DNA from: Rallus limicola
Lineage: Eukaryota; Chordata; Aves; Gruiformes; Rallidae
Direction: 5' to 3'
NCBI GenBank assembly: GCA_022605955.1
Contig: JAKCOZ010000011.1
Location: 6,639,990-6,703,989 of the forward strand
DNA: 64,000 nt
In this document: in pieces, positions 1 through 12,200 of the stretch
Numbering within the stretch: position 1 is the first letter of the stretch
Layout: the number at the start of each line of letters is the position of its first letter
Translations under genes and position numbers: made by a program
Notes under the pieces: generated by a model
Databases searched by the model: none
Told to the model about the DNA's origin: nothing
Seen by the model: the letters and a program-made list of their open reading frames with translations, nothing else

Positions 1-259
1 TAACCTGCAGAGGAAGCAGAACACCTTGGTGATGTATACCAACTTGATTTTTTTCCCAGATGAGTTTTAACTCTTTCTTAAATGGACAGAAATATTACTG
101 ATTACCTTAACCACTTGCCACAATTACTACCTTAACTTAGAGAATAACCCTTTACGCTTGTTTCACCTGAGTTGTGCTGCTGACCTCTTCAGCTTGAGCA
201 CTGTGATTTGTGAAGACCCACAGTGTTTCTGGAGCACACTTTCTTTGCCTGTTTGGCAG

Positions 260-3200
260 GAAAGCTGTAGTTGGAGGCATGTCTGCAGGTGCAATCGGAC
301 AGTTTTTCGCCAGCCCAACTGATCTGGTGAAGGTGCAAATGCAGATGGAAGGAAAAAGGAAGTTGGAAGGAAAGCCGTTGAGGTTAGTTCCTCTTGAAGC
401 TGGTACTTTTTTCCTTTTATTAATTACTCATTGGTTGGGGGTGTGGCTCTCTCTGTTTTCTGCCACTCGCTCTCCCCAGCTGCTCAGAGCCCTTTTGGGT
501 AAGAGCTGTGCCTGGGAGGCACACGATGGCTCTGGGAGATCTGAGACTTCCTCCTTAGTCCATTTATTCTCTCCTTCCTTATTCTGAGGTATTGGTCCCA
601 GAGACCACAAACCTTCACCCATCCTACCTGTGCAGAGTACCCATGCCAGTGCTCTGTGGGGAGGAGGGAAGGATGCCTTCTGAAGAAGGGAAGTTGGAAT
701 TAAGGATGGGGAAATGGCTCATGTAAGATGTGCAGGGAAGGGCTGGGTCACCTGCAGACAGCAGGGCTCGAAACCCTCCTGCAGATACCAGGACACACTG
801 CTCTTTGCATCCAAAACACCTGGCATCTTTTGGTGTCTTGTATATTTATCATTGCAACCCAGCTGTGGGATCAAAGGATTGCCTATTATTAGTGACCCAA
901 TTGCTTTTTAGCAGGGAAACCGGTTTGTTTGTGTCCTGGTTTCAGTCAGGATAGAGTTAATTTCATTAAAATATAGCAGCACGAAGGTCAAAAGACAGAT
1001 CAAAAAATGGACTGAAAAATGCATCTGGAGTGCCAGATCCTTGCAGACACAAACTGCCTTTCCTGTGTGACAGCCCGGTGCAGCGAAGCAATGGAATGTG
1101 CAGACTGCCCCATAGCTTGTCTCTCTCCTTACTGATTGCATCATTTTCAGGTTTCGAGGGGTGCACCATGCGTTTATGAAGATCCTGTCAGAAGGAGGAA
1201 TACGGGGGCTTTGGGCTGGATGGGTGCCAAATGTCCAGAGAGCTGCCCTGGTGAATATGGGAGGTAAATCTGATAACTTGGTCTGCTGTGCTTAAAGCCA
1301 CATCTGAGCTTTAAGAAAGGAGAGGTCAGCTACTCTCCTGGTCTTTATCTCTTGGTTATTTACACTGGGGGCTTGTTTGAAGCACACTGCCAGTGACTTC
1401 TGCCGTGAGCATTTTGTTCCTGTGGAAATCAAGTTGCTTAAAAATAACTGTTCTTGAGCCTGAGAGATGGTTAGCTGGGATCTGAGGAGACCAACAGAGC
1501 AGGGCCCTCAGCAGCCACAACCCAGCTTTCTGGTGCTCAAGCAAGGTGAGCAGAGCAGAGCCAATGAAGGCAGACAGGTTCCAATGAAAACTTCAGGAAA
1601 GCATGCCATGCTAGCACTGGAAATTTAGGTCCTTCCAAGCCTCTGTCCTATGTCAGTCAGTAATGAACATGGTCAAGAGGCAATGGGCATAAACGTGAAT
1701 ATAGGAAGTACCACCTAAACATGAAGAGAAACTTCTCTACTGTGAGGGTGGCAGAGCACTAGGACAGGCTGCCCAGAGAGGTTGTGGAGTCTCCTTCTCT
1801 GGAGACATTCAAACCCCACCTGAATGTGTTCCTGTGCCACCTGCTCTGGGTGATCTTGCTCTGGCAGGGGGTTGGACTGGATGATCTCCAGAGGTCCCTT
1901 CCACCCCCGACTGTTCTGGGGTTCTGTGATTCAGGGAACAGCACAGACACTGTTGCTCCTGACAGTACTGTTTTTTTCTCATTATCCTCTTCACAGATCT
2001 GACCACATATGACTCACTGAAACACTTTCTGCTTCTGAACACACCACTAGGGGACAACAGTGTGACTCACAGTATTGCCAGGTGCCGTATGCCCTGATTA
2101 CCCTTTTTCTGCCGTGGAGCATCTCCAGCCTCACTTTCTTGATGTGTATGACCTCTCTGTGCCAGCAGAAGCCTTGAGTCTTTGGTCATGACACTGCTGA
2201 TAAAATGCAACTGTATAGTTTGTTGTGGTTTTTTTTTTTCCTGAGAGGATGTAATTGAACAAAGGACACAAAAGACATGATGCAACCATTGTTACAAAAC
2301 TCTCTTCATTAGAAGTGCCACGATGATGTATATAAAACACCTCAGCTCTCACCTGGGAGAGTGCAGGAAATCTCTCTTTACTAGATTTGCTATTGTTTTA
2401 TCTAATCTAGTTTTAATTTTAGCAGACAGTAAGAATGAGCAATAGAAGCCCCACAGAACCTTTTTTTACTCCCTTAAATTATGAAGAAATCTGCTTTATA
2501 TAAGCAGTATCATAAAGCACCTATTGTGAGTTCTTTATCCCTGCCTCAGAACTGCATATGGAGCTGAAGGCAGCTGGCGCTGGGAGGACATGTGAACAGG
2601 AGCAATACTAGCAATTCCTTTCCCAGATCAAGTTTATGTCACTTTACAAGGCATTACTCATGATTTTATAGCTTTTAATATATTAATTGTACTAGAACTG
2701 GAATCATAATGCTTAGGTTGCCGTGAGAAATCCTAGTTTCCTGTCTCAGTATCTGCTGCTGTTGACAGTTGCTGCTCTGGCCTGGTGGCTGCTGTTCTGG
2801 GAACTCCTGCTGACGTGGTCAAAACCCGGATAATGAACCAGCCGAGAGATAAGCAGGGAAGGTACGGACACGGGAGACTGACTTTTCAGTAGAAAAAGGA
2901 AACCCTGAGTCTCACTGATTCCAGTGGGAATGAAGCACTAAGTTTGTAATTTGCTCTTTGTCTTTTTGATGATCATTTTATTGATTTAGTAAATGTCTGG
3001 GGGAGGGGATGTTGTGATAGCCAGCACACCCAGTTACTCCAGTGGATTTTGGTTCTGGTTAGACTCCAGTGAGTTCACAAAAGAGCTCTCACTTGTACAA
3101 ATTTATCAGATATAGATTATTTCTCCAAGGGGGCCTGGGGATTTTTTAAATTGTGTATTTATACTCCTAACACTGTTTGTTCTCCTTGCACACTGCTAGA

Positions 3201-5942
3201 GGTCTGCTGTATAAGTCTTCCATGGACTGCCTGATTCAAACTGTACAGGGCGAAGGGTTTATGTCTCTATACAAAGGCTTTTTACCAACCTGGATGAGAA
3301 TGGTGAGTGACTTTTAACTCTCTTCACAAGACAGTTGAACAATGAGACACTAAAATGTAGAGTTCCTTCTGCATCAACATTTTCTCTAAACTGTGTGTCT
3401 CCACCGATTTCATTGCAGTTGGCATAGCTGAATGTAGTGGATGACATAAAAGCATGCCTTTCCCCCACACTGCCTCTTGCACCTCTTTAACTTGGAAAAT
3501 GCTCTCCTGCTTAATTGCTGGTTATCTTCCTTGGGCTTTTTTATACTTTTTATAATAAAAAGGCTCCCTTTCTCCCTTCCCCAAACTCTCTGTTGTTCCC
3601 TTCTTACTCCCAGCCCCAGATTCCCTTTTCACCCACTGTACTTTCATGCCTCCTTCTCTCCTGATCCCAGAATTGCTTAATTACTCCTCCATCCCAGGTC
3701 TTACTTTTGGCCATCTTGTATTCAGGCTGGTGGCTTCTTCCTGCATGCTCCTGGGCCATTACATATGTGCAGTTGAGCCAAGCAGTAGTTACACAGCATC
3801 ACTAGGTTGGAAAAGACCTTCAAGATCATCAAGTCCAACCATACTTTTCCTCTACTAAACCATATCCCTGAGCACCTCATCTACCTGTCTTTTAAATACA
3901 TCCAGGGTCAGTGACTTCACCCCCTCCCTGGGCAGCCTGTTCCAGTGCCCCATAACTCTTTTGATGAGGAATTTTTTCCTAATGTCTAATCTGACCCTGC
4001 CCTGGCACAGCTTGAGGCATTCCCCCTTGTCCTATCACCTGGGTGAAGAGACCAACACCCACCTCTCTGCACCCTCCTTTCAGGTAATTGTAGGCAGTGA
4101 TAAGTCTCCTTTCAGCCTCCTCTTCTCCAAACTGAACACCCCCAGTTCCCTCAGCTGCTCCCTGTTTGCTCTGCAGTCCCTTCACCAGCCTGGTTGCCCT
4201 TCTCTGGAGATGCTCCAGTGCCTCAATGTCCTTCTTATAGAGAGGGGCCCAAAACTGAACACAGTACACAAGGTACTCCACTCCAGTTGGAGCCTGGGAA
4301 GTGGAACTTGACCATTTGTACTGTCATTTTGGGCAAGGGACGATTCCCAATAACAAATTAGCTTTCTGGGGTTTTTGGATTGGTTTTTTTAACTCTATAA
4401 GAATTTAATAGTGTGGCACCTAGGCACTGCCAGATGGCTTCAAGGTCTTGACACTGCTTAACTTACCAGACCAAGCACTGTGAGTGAAGGCAAAAGCCTC
4501 CCTTCTCTAATTTAACTGACCACAACAGCAGCCAGCAGCTGCTGGTAACAGTAGTTTCAGGAACGTTCTGCTTAGTCACCCCACCCAGAGTACATTCAGC
4601 ATCAATGGGGTCTAACTACTCACAATTTCCACAGAGAATGCACCAACCTAGATTTCCCAAAGGGTGATAACTTTGGGAATCATAGAATCATTAAGGTTGG
4701 AAAAGACCTGCAAGATCATCTAGTGTTTCAGAAGAGTGGGAGAAGTTTATTTCCTAGACACAAGGCAGCCCTTTGCCAAATACCAATCTAGTGCTGTAAC
4801 AAAGTAGAACAGAACAAAGAACATCTCAACTAAACAGATGCAGGTTGCAGGGGAACTCTGTAATCTGGATTAAGGTTTTAGAACAAGTAAATCCTTAATT
4901 TTTTTTTTAAAGCATTCAGCCAGAATAGTGTATGTTGGAGACTGGCCTGTTGGAGAGCAGCATAAGTGAGAGGGACCTAGGGGTCCTGGGGGACAGCAGG
5001 ATGACCATGAGCCAGCAGTGTGCCCTCATGAGTAAGAAAGCCAGTGGCATCCTGGGGTGTATTAGAAAGGGGGTGGTCAGTGGGTCAAAACAGGTCTTTC
5101 TCCCCTCTCTACTCTGCCCGGGTGAGGCCACACCTAGAATATTGTGTCAGGTTCTGGGCCCCTCAGTTCAAGAAGGACATAGAACTCCTTGAAAGAGTCC
5201 AGTGCAGGGCCACCAAGATGATGGAGTAGAAAATCTTCCTTATGAGGACAGGCTGAGAGACCTGGGCCTTTCTAACCGGGAGAAGACTGAGGGGTGACCT
5301 GATCAATGTCTATAAATATGTAAAGGGTGAGAGTCAGGAGGAGGGAGCCAGGCTCTTCTCAGTTATGTCCAATGACAGGACAAGGGGCAATGGGTGCAAG
5401 CTGGAACACAGGAGGTTACGTGTAAACACAAGGAAAAGCTTTTCCACTGTGAGGGTGACAGAGCACTGGGACAGGCTGCCCAGAGAGGTTGTGAAGTCTC
5501 CTTCTCTGGATACATTCAAACCCACCTGGATGTGTTCCTGTTTGATTTAGTCTGGGTGATGCTGCTCTGGAAGGGGGGTTGGACTAGATGATCTTTCAAG
5601 GTCCCATCCAACCCCTGACATTCTGTGATTCTGAAGAAGCCCCCAAGTATGAAAGAATTCAGGTCAAATATTGATAGGTTGCCAATCTGAAAAAAGCAAT
5701 GTGAAGGACTGGGTAGACTCAACCACATTCAACACTATGGTTTCTGTATGAAAGACACTATGAGATTGAGTTAAAGAACATGATTTTAAAGACGAGACGG
5801 TTTAATCACATGGGTTTATTTACTGGGTCACTTCTTTTTAAGCCTCTAACTTTAGTGTTTGCTTTCACAGGCTCCTTGGTCTCTGGTATTCTGGCTTACA
5901 TATGAACAGATCAGAAGGATCTGTGGAGTTCGTTCTTTTTAA
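260..5942 (+). CDS. SLC25A27: Mitochondrial uncoupling protein 4, C-terminal six exons (gene runs off the left edge)
   Basis: This is a mitochondrial carrier of the SLC25 family, UCP4 type, an inner-membrane protein that moves small anions or protons across the membrane. Coding exons are 260-382, 1151-1263, 1997-2081, 2769-2861, 3200-3302 and 5871-5942. Their phases join cleanly into 195 residues ending in TAA at 5940-5942. Visible signatures are [20 protein letters not shown] (second carrier repeat), [29 protein letters not shown] (third repeat, Px[D/E]xxKxR form), [11 protein letters not shown], and a C-terminus ending VRSF. The match to UCP4 is close along the whole piece, and the family is about 320 residues, so the first third lies upstream of the window. 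The donor after 2081 reads GTGCCG, weaker than the others. TDRD6 follows on the same strand, as in the human order. Confidence 0.96.
932..962 (+). repeat. Short fragment of an endogenous-retroviral LTR 5' end
   Basis: It begins TGTCCTGGTTTCAG and runs to GATAGAGTTAATTT, the same opening as the longer LTRs at 50834 and (inverted) 44304. Nothing further of the LTR can be recognised downstream. It lies in an SLC25A27 intron. Confidence 0.5.
1670..1937 (+). mobile_element. CR1 LINE 3' end
   Basis: This is the standard CR1 tail region: GAGGGTGGCAGAGCAC, CAGGCTGCCCAGAGAGG, GGAGACATTCAAA, GTTGGACTGGATGATC, then a GTTCTGTGATTC end. It sits in the SLC25A27 intron just upstream of the exon at 1997. 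It is 5'-truncated, as most CR1 copies are. Confidence 0.9.
3795..4280 (-). mobile_element. CR1 LINE fragment
   Basis: The reverse-oriented CR1 3' region starts TAGGTTGGAAAAGACC and GATCATCAAGTCCAACC. It continues through CCCTGGGCAGCCTGTTCC, CCCCTTGTCCTATC and CTCAGCCTCCTCTTCTCC-like blocks to the codons of the reverse-transcriptase tail near 4277. It lies in the last SLC25A27 intron. Confidence 0.9.
4679..4724 (-). mobile_element. CR1 LINE 3' terminal scrap
   Basis: Only the last ~45 bases of a CR1 are present in reverse: CATAGAATCATTAAGGTTGG, AAAAGACCTGCAAGATCATC. Confidence 0.7.
4932..5632 (+). mobile_element. CR1 LINE 3' portion
   Basis: About 700 bp of CR1 in the forward direction. It includes the end of the reverse-transcriptase frame ([20 protein letters not shown] is readable), the stretch encoding [20 protein letters not shown], the 3' UTR with CAGGCTGCCCAGAGAGG and GTTGGACTAGATGATC, and a GACATTCTGTGATTCTG end. 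The reading frame is broken. It lies in the last SLC25A27 intron. Confidence 0.92.
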
Positions 5943-7779
5943 AATCGTGAAACCACGTCAGTATCCACAAAACAAAGAAGGATCAGAAAACTGAATTCTC
6001 ATTCCACCAGGATCCCAACTCCACAGGGAACTAATTAATTTAGGAGATTGGCAGTAGGATCCCATGCGTTGGTTGCTGCCCCAAATTCAATTCTTACTGG
6101 TTAGGAGTAGCCATGACTTAAGGATACAATAGCCATGACTTAAGGATACAATCTGCTTGTCAGACTGCTATATGAAATTTAGGTTTTCCACGGGACAAAA
6201 TTGCCACAATAATCCTTCAAGTGGCAGTGAGCAGCATCTTTCTCAAACAGTAAGCAGAGGTAAAAAAGAAAAAAATCTACCAAGGAAGTAGAATATAATG
6301 GTGATTGCTTGTTTGATAATGGAGATGGTAGCTGTCGTTAAGAGCAGGTTGAACAATGCTGCACTGAACACGTTCTGTGGCTAAGCAGGGTGTAAAATTA
6401 TTTGGGAATTTTTGCTATTACCACATTTGCACACGCACAAAGAACTACCTCTCATTAGTTAGATGCCTCAGCAAAGCAAGTCTCTACTGGTAGGAACTGA
6501 AAAACATGAAAGCAGTTTACCTGATTTCCAATTTGTTTTGCACAGAAGGTGAAAAGGGTGTGTTCCTCTTGCTTCCCAGAGACCACCTGACCCCTTCACT
6601 CAACCATTTGAGTTGAATTACATTCCTCTATGCAGGAAATCAAAACCCTATTTCACTCTGTCCCTCCTGAAAGACTCGTAACATACATGCTGTCCACATG
6701 ACTGGGTTGAGCTACTCAACCTTTGAGAGTCCCAGTGCTGACATGGCAGAGCGACTAAGGTACCACTCTTTCATGGAAATACACTCTGCCCATTTTAAAT
6801 CTAGATGAAAACACAATGTTCTCTCCAAAAACACAAGAAGTTTGAGTGATTTTTTTTCTTCTTTTAAATCTAAAGCTTTCCAGATCTCATGGGAAAGGGA
6901 ACTGCTGCTGTTTGTCACTCAGCTTATCTTTGGCAATCGGGAGGCAAAAATGCATTATAAAAGCAATCGTAACGTAGACAAAACAAAGCTGGCTTTGATT
7001 TAGCAGCATCTAGTAATGAAATGACTGTGCAAGATTTAGTTCTCTGAGTAAACAGCATTTCGTCTAGACTAGTCTTTGCAGCTAGTATCTTCAATGTGCC
7101 ACTATCTGATTAAATACAATTTGGATGTCTTCTTGGCTCTTTTTTTTATTGTGTTGTAGATCTGTCAGGGCTGCATACATTTCTGTGTGTGATAGCAGCC
7201 TGGATAAAAATTAATCTCATAATTACTAGGGGATCAGAAGGTTTTGTTTGCAAATTTTTCTAATTGTTTTTCTAATTGTCAGACTGAGAAACTAATATTG
7301 AGTGCTTTCCTCCCTGCACGCCATCACCAGCAATTATAAACCAACAGTCAAAGCTGGTTCTTTAGCTACACCCTGAGTGGTCCCGTTACTCAGATAACCC
7401 TGATGATGGATTTGCAGAAGGACCTGATCTGTTGACTCTAAAAAATTAATTTTAAAAGTCTTGTAGCGAACAACTGTTTTAATAAAGCATTTGGGTTTTG
7501 TTTGCACGAGAAACACTACAAACATACAGTAACAGTGCTGATTCCTACTATTTTGTATTTTAAAATAAATTGAACAGGAAAACTTGTCCCTTTCTGCAGT
7601 ACTTCTTAGTGTTTTGTAATTCCTGTGTTTTCATGCCTAAGTTTTTACCCCGTGAAGCACTTGGATCTTTATTTGCCTACCAGCTTCAGTTTCTGAAGCT
7701 AAGAATTTGCCCAAGGATGGCACCAAGTTTCTCTGGCTGGACCCTCCTGTGGCCTAGGAAGGGCCCACTCTAGTCCTGG
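5943..7779. other. Intergenic stretch between SLC25A27 and the TDRD6 CpG island
   Basis: It holds the 3' UTR of SLC25A27 and A/T-rich unique DNA. No gene, CR1 or LTR was recognised. A 22-bp tandem duplication lies at 6109-6152. Confidence 0.6.
6109..6152. repeat. Perfect two-copy tandem duplication, 22-bp unit
   Basis: The unit AGCCATGACTTAAGGATACA plus AT occurs twice back to back without mismatch, at 6109-6130 and 6131-6152. Confidence 0.9.
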
Positions 7780-9200
7780 GCCTTCCTCTCCCTTACACCT
7801 CCGCTTCTGACCACCGGATCGCAGAGCTGAGCGGTGTGACAGCCGGGCCTGTCTCCAGGGGGCCGCCACACACGGCCCCCACATTCGCTGTTGCTGCTGC
7901 TGCCCCAGGCCTCAGAGGAAGCGCTTGTCTGTGGCTGCCTCGTCCATAGGCAGGCCAGCCGCGGACGCTGCAGTCCCTCAGTCACTCTCCCAGCGCTGCA
8001 GAGCGCTGAGCCAGCCGGGACGCGGCGGAGGCCGGTGTTCTGGCCCGGGCGCAGACGGGACGGTGACAGGCGGAGGGCGGCCTGTGCCTCAGGGGCTGAA
8101 GGAGCCTCAGGCAATCTGGCGGCAAGAGCCTCGCTGGCCGCGGCGGGGCGGCTCTGTGCCGCTGGGACGCTGGCTGCGGCGATGCCGGAGGAAGCCGTCG
8201 AGCGGTGGGCGGTCGCGGTCGCGGTGCTGCTGCGGCTAAGGACTTCGAACACGGTCTGACCCTCACGGGCCGCCACTATCTGGAACACCCCGCCCCGCCC
8301 TCACACTGCGCTGGCCAATAGTCTCCAAGGCCTGTGCGCACGCCCCGCCCCGACAGCCGGCTCTGGCCAATGGATGCTAATCGGGCTCGGAGGGCTCATC
8401 ACGTCCTCTTCGGTCGTTCCACTACCGCACAGCCGACGGGGAGCGCTCGGTAGCGGGTAGGGACAAGTCTTAGCGGTCTCCGGGATGAGCTGTGCGGCTC
8501 TAGCGTGCCCTAACGATAGCCCTCTTTTCTGTGGCGCCTCCGAGCCGTCTCCGTTTACCAGGGACGTCCCGATGTATTAGCCCGCTCCTGCCCGCTCCCC
8601 CCCCGGGATGTAAATGGACTCTACCACTGGGGGCAACCGCTTAACGGTGCCCGGGAGTCACGTGGGCGGCGCGCATGCTGTATGAAGCCGGGGCGGCGGC
8701 AGCCGTTTGGCTTCGCCCGGTCGGCGGAAGGATGAGCCGTGGGCCGGGGATGCTCGGCCCCGGCGCCGCCGTGACCTTGCGGGTCTGCGCCGTGGGCCTG
8801 CGCCCCGAGGTGCCCGTCGTGCGGCTTTGGGGGCTGCTGGGGGAGCGCAGTGCCGACTACGTCCGCCTCCGCCGCGAGATCCAGGCGGCGGTGGGGCCGC
8901 GCCTGGCGGCAGACCCCGGCCCCTCGGGGCTGGTGGCCGGTGGCGCGGAGCTGCGCACCGGGGAGCTGGCCCTGGTGGAGATGGTCGGGCTGTGGTACCG
9001 CTGCTGCGTGGTGAGTTGCCGCGGCCAGGACTACCGTGTGTTCCTGCTCGATGAGGGCTGCACGGTGGTCACGTCTGCCTATTACCTGGCACGGGGCCGC
9101 AAGGAGCTTTTCCAGCCGCCCCCCGAGGTGCTGGGCTGCATCGTGGCCGATGTCATGCCGTCCGGAGGCCCCAGGATGGCAGCCTGTAGGGATGCACCTG
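7780..9200 (+). promoter_or_regulatory. CpG island and likely TDRD6 promoter
   Basis: Composition changes sharply to GC- and CpG-rich sequence from about 7780 and stays so into the first TDRD6 exon. Two CCAAT boxes in the same orientation lie at 8315-8319 and 8367-8371, each in a CTGGCCAAT or TGGCCAAT context, with GCCCCGCCC GC-box sequence at 8291-8299 and 8341-8349. Several long open frames across this block are a by-product of GC richness. The transcription start is not visible directly. Confidence 0.65.
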
Positions 9201-12200
9201 TCTCCACCTGGACAGTAGAGGCTATGGAGTTCCTCAGCCACCTGCACAGCAAGGAGGTGTGTGGCCTGGTGCAGGAGGTGATGACACCGCAGCTCATAGT
9301 GCTGGCGCTGCCCCAGCTCACAGCCCAGATGCATCACCTGGGTCTGGCCAGGCAGGTTGCTCCCAGCTGGTTCCTTCACGTGCTCAGGCGCTGCCTAAAC
9401 TACAGCCCCTCTAGGAACCAGACCGTGCTGCAGCCTCCAGTGTGTGCCCCTGTAAGTTCTACAGTGTCACAGCTTCTCCATGTTTTGCTGTCGCATCAGC
9501 CTGTGTTACCATCCATGGACTACTTTTACCCAAAGCTTCAGTTGGGTGTGACAGAGCCTGTTATAGTGACCCATGTCTCTGACCCACACCGCATTTACTG
9601 CCAGTTGCAGAGCCTCTCCCAGGAGATCAGTTACCTTTCTGACACCATGGGCCATGCTTATGACCGGTGGGAGCCGGATTTGTTGATCAAAGTGGGCTCA
9701 CCCTGTGCTGCCCGTAGCATAGATGGCCAGTGGTACCGTGCAGTTCTGCTGGAGGTTATTGCTGGGGAACAGGACCAGGAAGTGGCTCTAGTTGTCTTCG
9801 TGGACTATGGCAGGAAGGAGATGGTGCCCAGCACTAACCTGCGCCATTTGCCCGCTGAGTGCTTTCGTATGCCTGTGGTGACTTACCCGTGTGCTCTTCA
9901 GGGTGTTTCAGCTAGGGGTTCTGGCTGGTCCACAGTGCAAATGGATGAGCTGAAAGCATTGGTGCTAGGCAAAGAAGTGAGTGCTCACATCGAAGCCTTT
10001 AACACCTTTGAGCATCTCTATTACGTGACCCTGTATGGGGAAAATGGGGTCAACCTGAACCATCTTTTTGGGGTGCAGGCTTGCTGTTTGGTGAGAACCC
10101 GTATGCAGGTCAGCCAAACTGAGGCTCAGGGGCAACTGGAAGTAGAAGAATCCACAGCTGAAGAGCTGGAGTTGCCACCAGGAGTACTTCCCGTTGCTTT
10201 CATGGACAGAGACCTGGCCTCTGCTCCTGTACTTGGTCTGCGTCTGAAGTTGGGCGCTTTCCATGATGCGCAGGTCTCCCACCTCCGGGACCCATCTGAG
10301 TTCTGGCTGCAGCTCCATGAGCATCGCCAGCTCTTCAGGCAGCTGAGGCAGAGCATGTGGAATTTTTACTCCCATGCCACAAAGCTGGATAGCTCTGGGT
10401 GGGACCTACGGCCTGGATCCCTTTGTTGTGCCAGTGGGACGGAGGGTGTCTTTTATCGCGCGGTGATCACCAGGGTCCTGAACAGCCAGGTAGAAGTACA
10501 TCTGGTGGACAGGGGCAATGTGGAAACTGTAGATCGGGGTGCAGTAAAGGAACTGCTTCCTCGTTTTAGGGAACTACCTGCTTTAGCTCTGAAGTGTTGT
10601 TTGGCAGGTGTTTCCCCTCTGAGAGGGAGCTGGAATGAATCATCTGTGTCTGCCTTCAGAGAGATGGTAGTGAACAAGGGACTGAAGGTTCATTTTTTGA
10701 ATGTGCAGGGTGACAAATACGTGGTTGACATTTTTGACCAGTCCCATTTAGGAGAGAAAAGTGTAAGTAAATGCATGGTCAGGGGAGGGTATGGTGAATA
10801 CCAGAGATGTGAAATAACGGAGGCTCTCCAGAAAACACCTGATAAAGTTGTGAGCCAGCCCTCTACCCTAGCATTGGCTGGGGAGGAAGAGCAAATAAAT
10901 GAAGAGAAGCAGCTCAGGGAGGAATTTGTTTTTAAGAGCAGTGATAAAGCAGTTAATTCCCATGCTGCTGTGATAGCCAGAGAAACTCCTGTTGCTGCCA
11001 TTCACAGTTCTCAAAGTAGCCAGTCTCTTAATACTCAGAAGTCTGAGGGCAAGGAAAACCTGCCCAACAGGCAGGATTATGTGAAAATGAAGTCATACCC
11101 TTCTTACGAAGCTCTGTCAGAAGTGGGAAGTACAGTTAGTGTTGTTGTGTCATATATTGAAAGTCCTGGTTATTTTTGGTGTCAGTTAAATAGCAGGTGC
11201 CTTGACCTCAAGGTTTTAATGGCTGAAATTCAGGACTATTGTAAAAATTCATCCCACCCATGTGCCTGGCCAAATTATTTCTGTTTAGCCCGGTACTCAG
11301 GGGACAAAAAGTGGTACAGGGCTTTAATTATTAGTGAAGCTCCTTCCAAAGATAAAGTAGAAGTTATATATGTTGACTATGGCAACAGAGAACTGGTCTC
11401 TCTAACAGACCTCCGCTCAATTGATGAATACTTTCTTCAGTTAGAGGCTCAGGCTTTCAGGTGCAGCCTTTATAACTTAATCCAACCAAATGGGCAGGAT
11501 CCTTTGGTTTGGGATGAAGAAGCAATTGAGGTTTTTCAGGAGTTTGTTAGTAGTTCATCTTGCTTTGAACTGAAGTGTACAGTATTTGCCTTGGCTTCAA
11601 TAAACAATTCACAGATATTTAGCATTGTAGATTTAATGACCCCTTTTCAGAGAGCTTCTCAGTTCCTGACTGAGAGAGGTGTGGCCAGACCTTTATCTCC
11701 TCAAAAGCCTCCAGTATCCTCCATTCAGCTTTACTCTTACTATTACTCTACGCATGACATCAAAATCGGGAGTGAGGAAGATGTTTATGTTACACACGTT
11801 GACGATCCGTTGGTGTTCTACTGCCAGCTTGAAAGATGTGCGGATATCTTAGCACAGCTTAGCAATAACATCAGTCACCTAAGTGAAGTGATGACCAGCT
11901 TAGAGACCTCCCAAAGGTGTAGGAACTTGTGTCTAGCAAAGTATACTGATGATCACTGGTACAGGGGAGTAATTACCAAAACAAAACCTAATGTGGAAGT
12001 CTTCTTTGTGGATTTTGGGAACACAGAGACAATAGAGAAGGAGCATCTGCTGCTTTTACCCTGTAATGCTTATGATATCTTGCTTTTACCAATGCAAGCC
12101 ATAAAGTGTGCCTTATCTGATGTATCTTATGTTTCTAAAGAAGCTAAAACATGGTTTAAGCAAGCTGTACTAGAACGGCAATTAAAAGCAGTAGTAGTAG

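Noticed and set aside
7770..8288. Open frames of 95-172 codons in GC-rich DNA before TDRD6
   Set aside because: They overlap each other on both strands in a CpG island, with no family motif. Promoter sequence explains them better.
8621..9379. 252-codon frame antisense to the start of TDRD6
   Set aside because: The sense strand carries the TDRD6 N-terminus. The antisense frame is a GC artefact with no recognisable motif.
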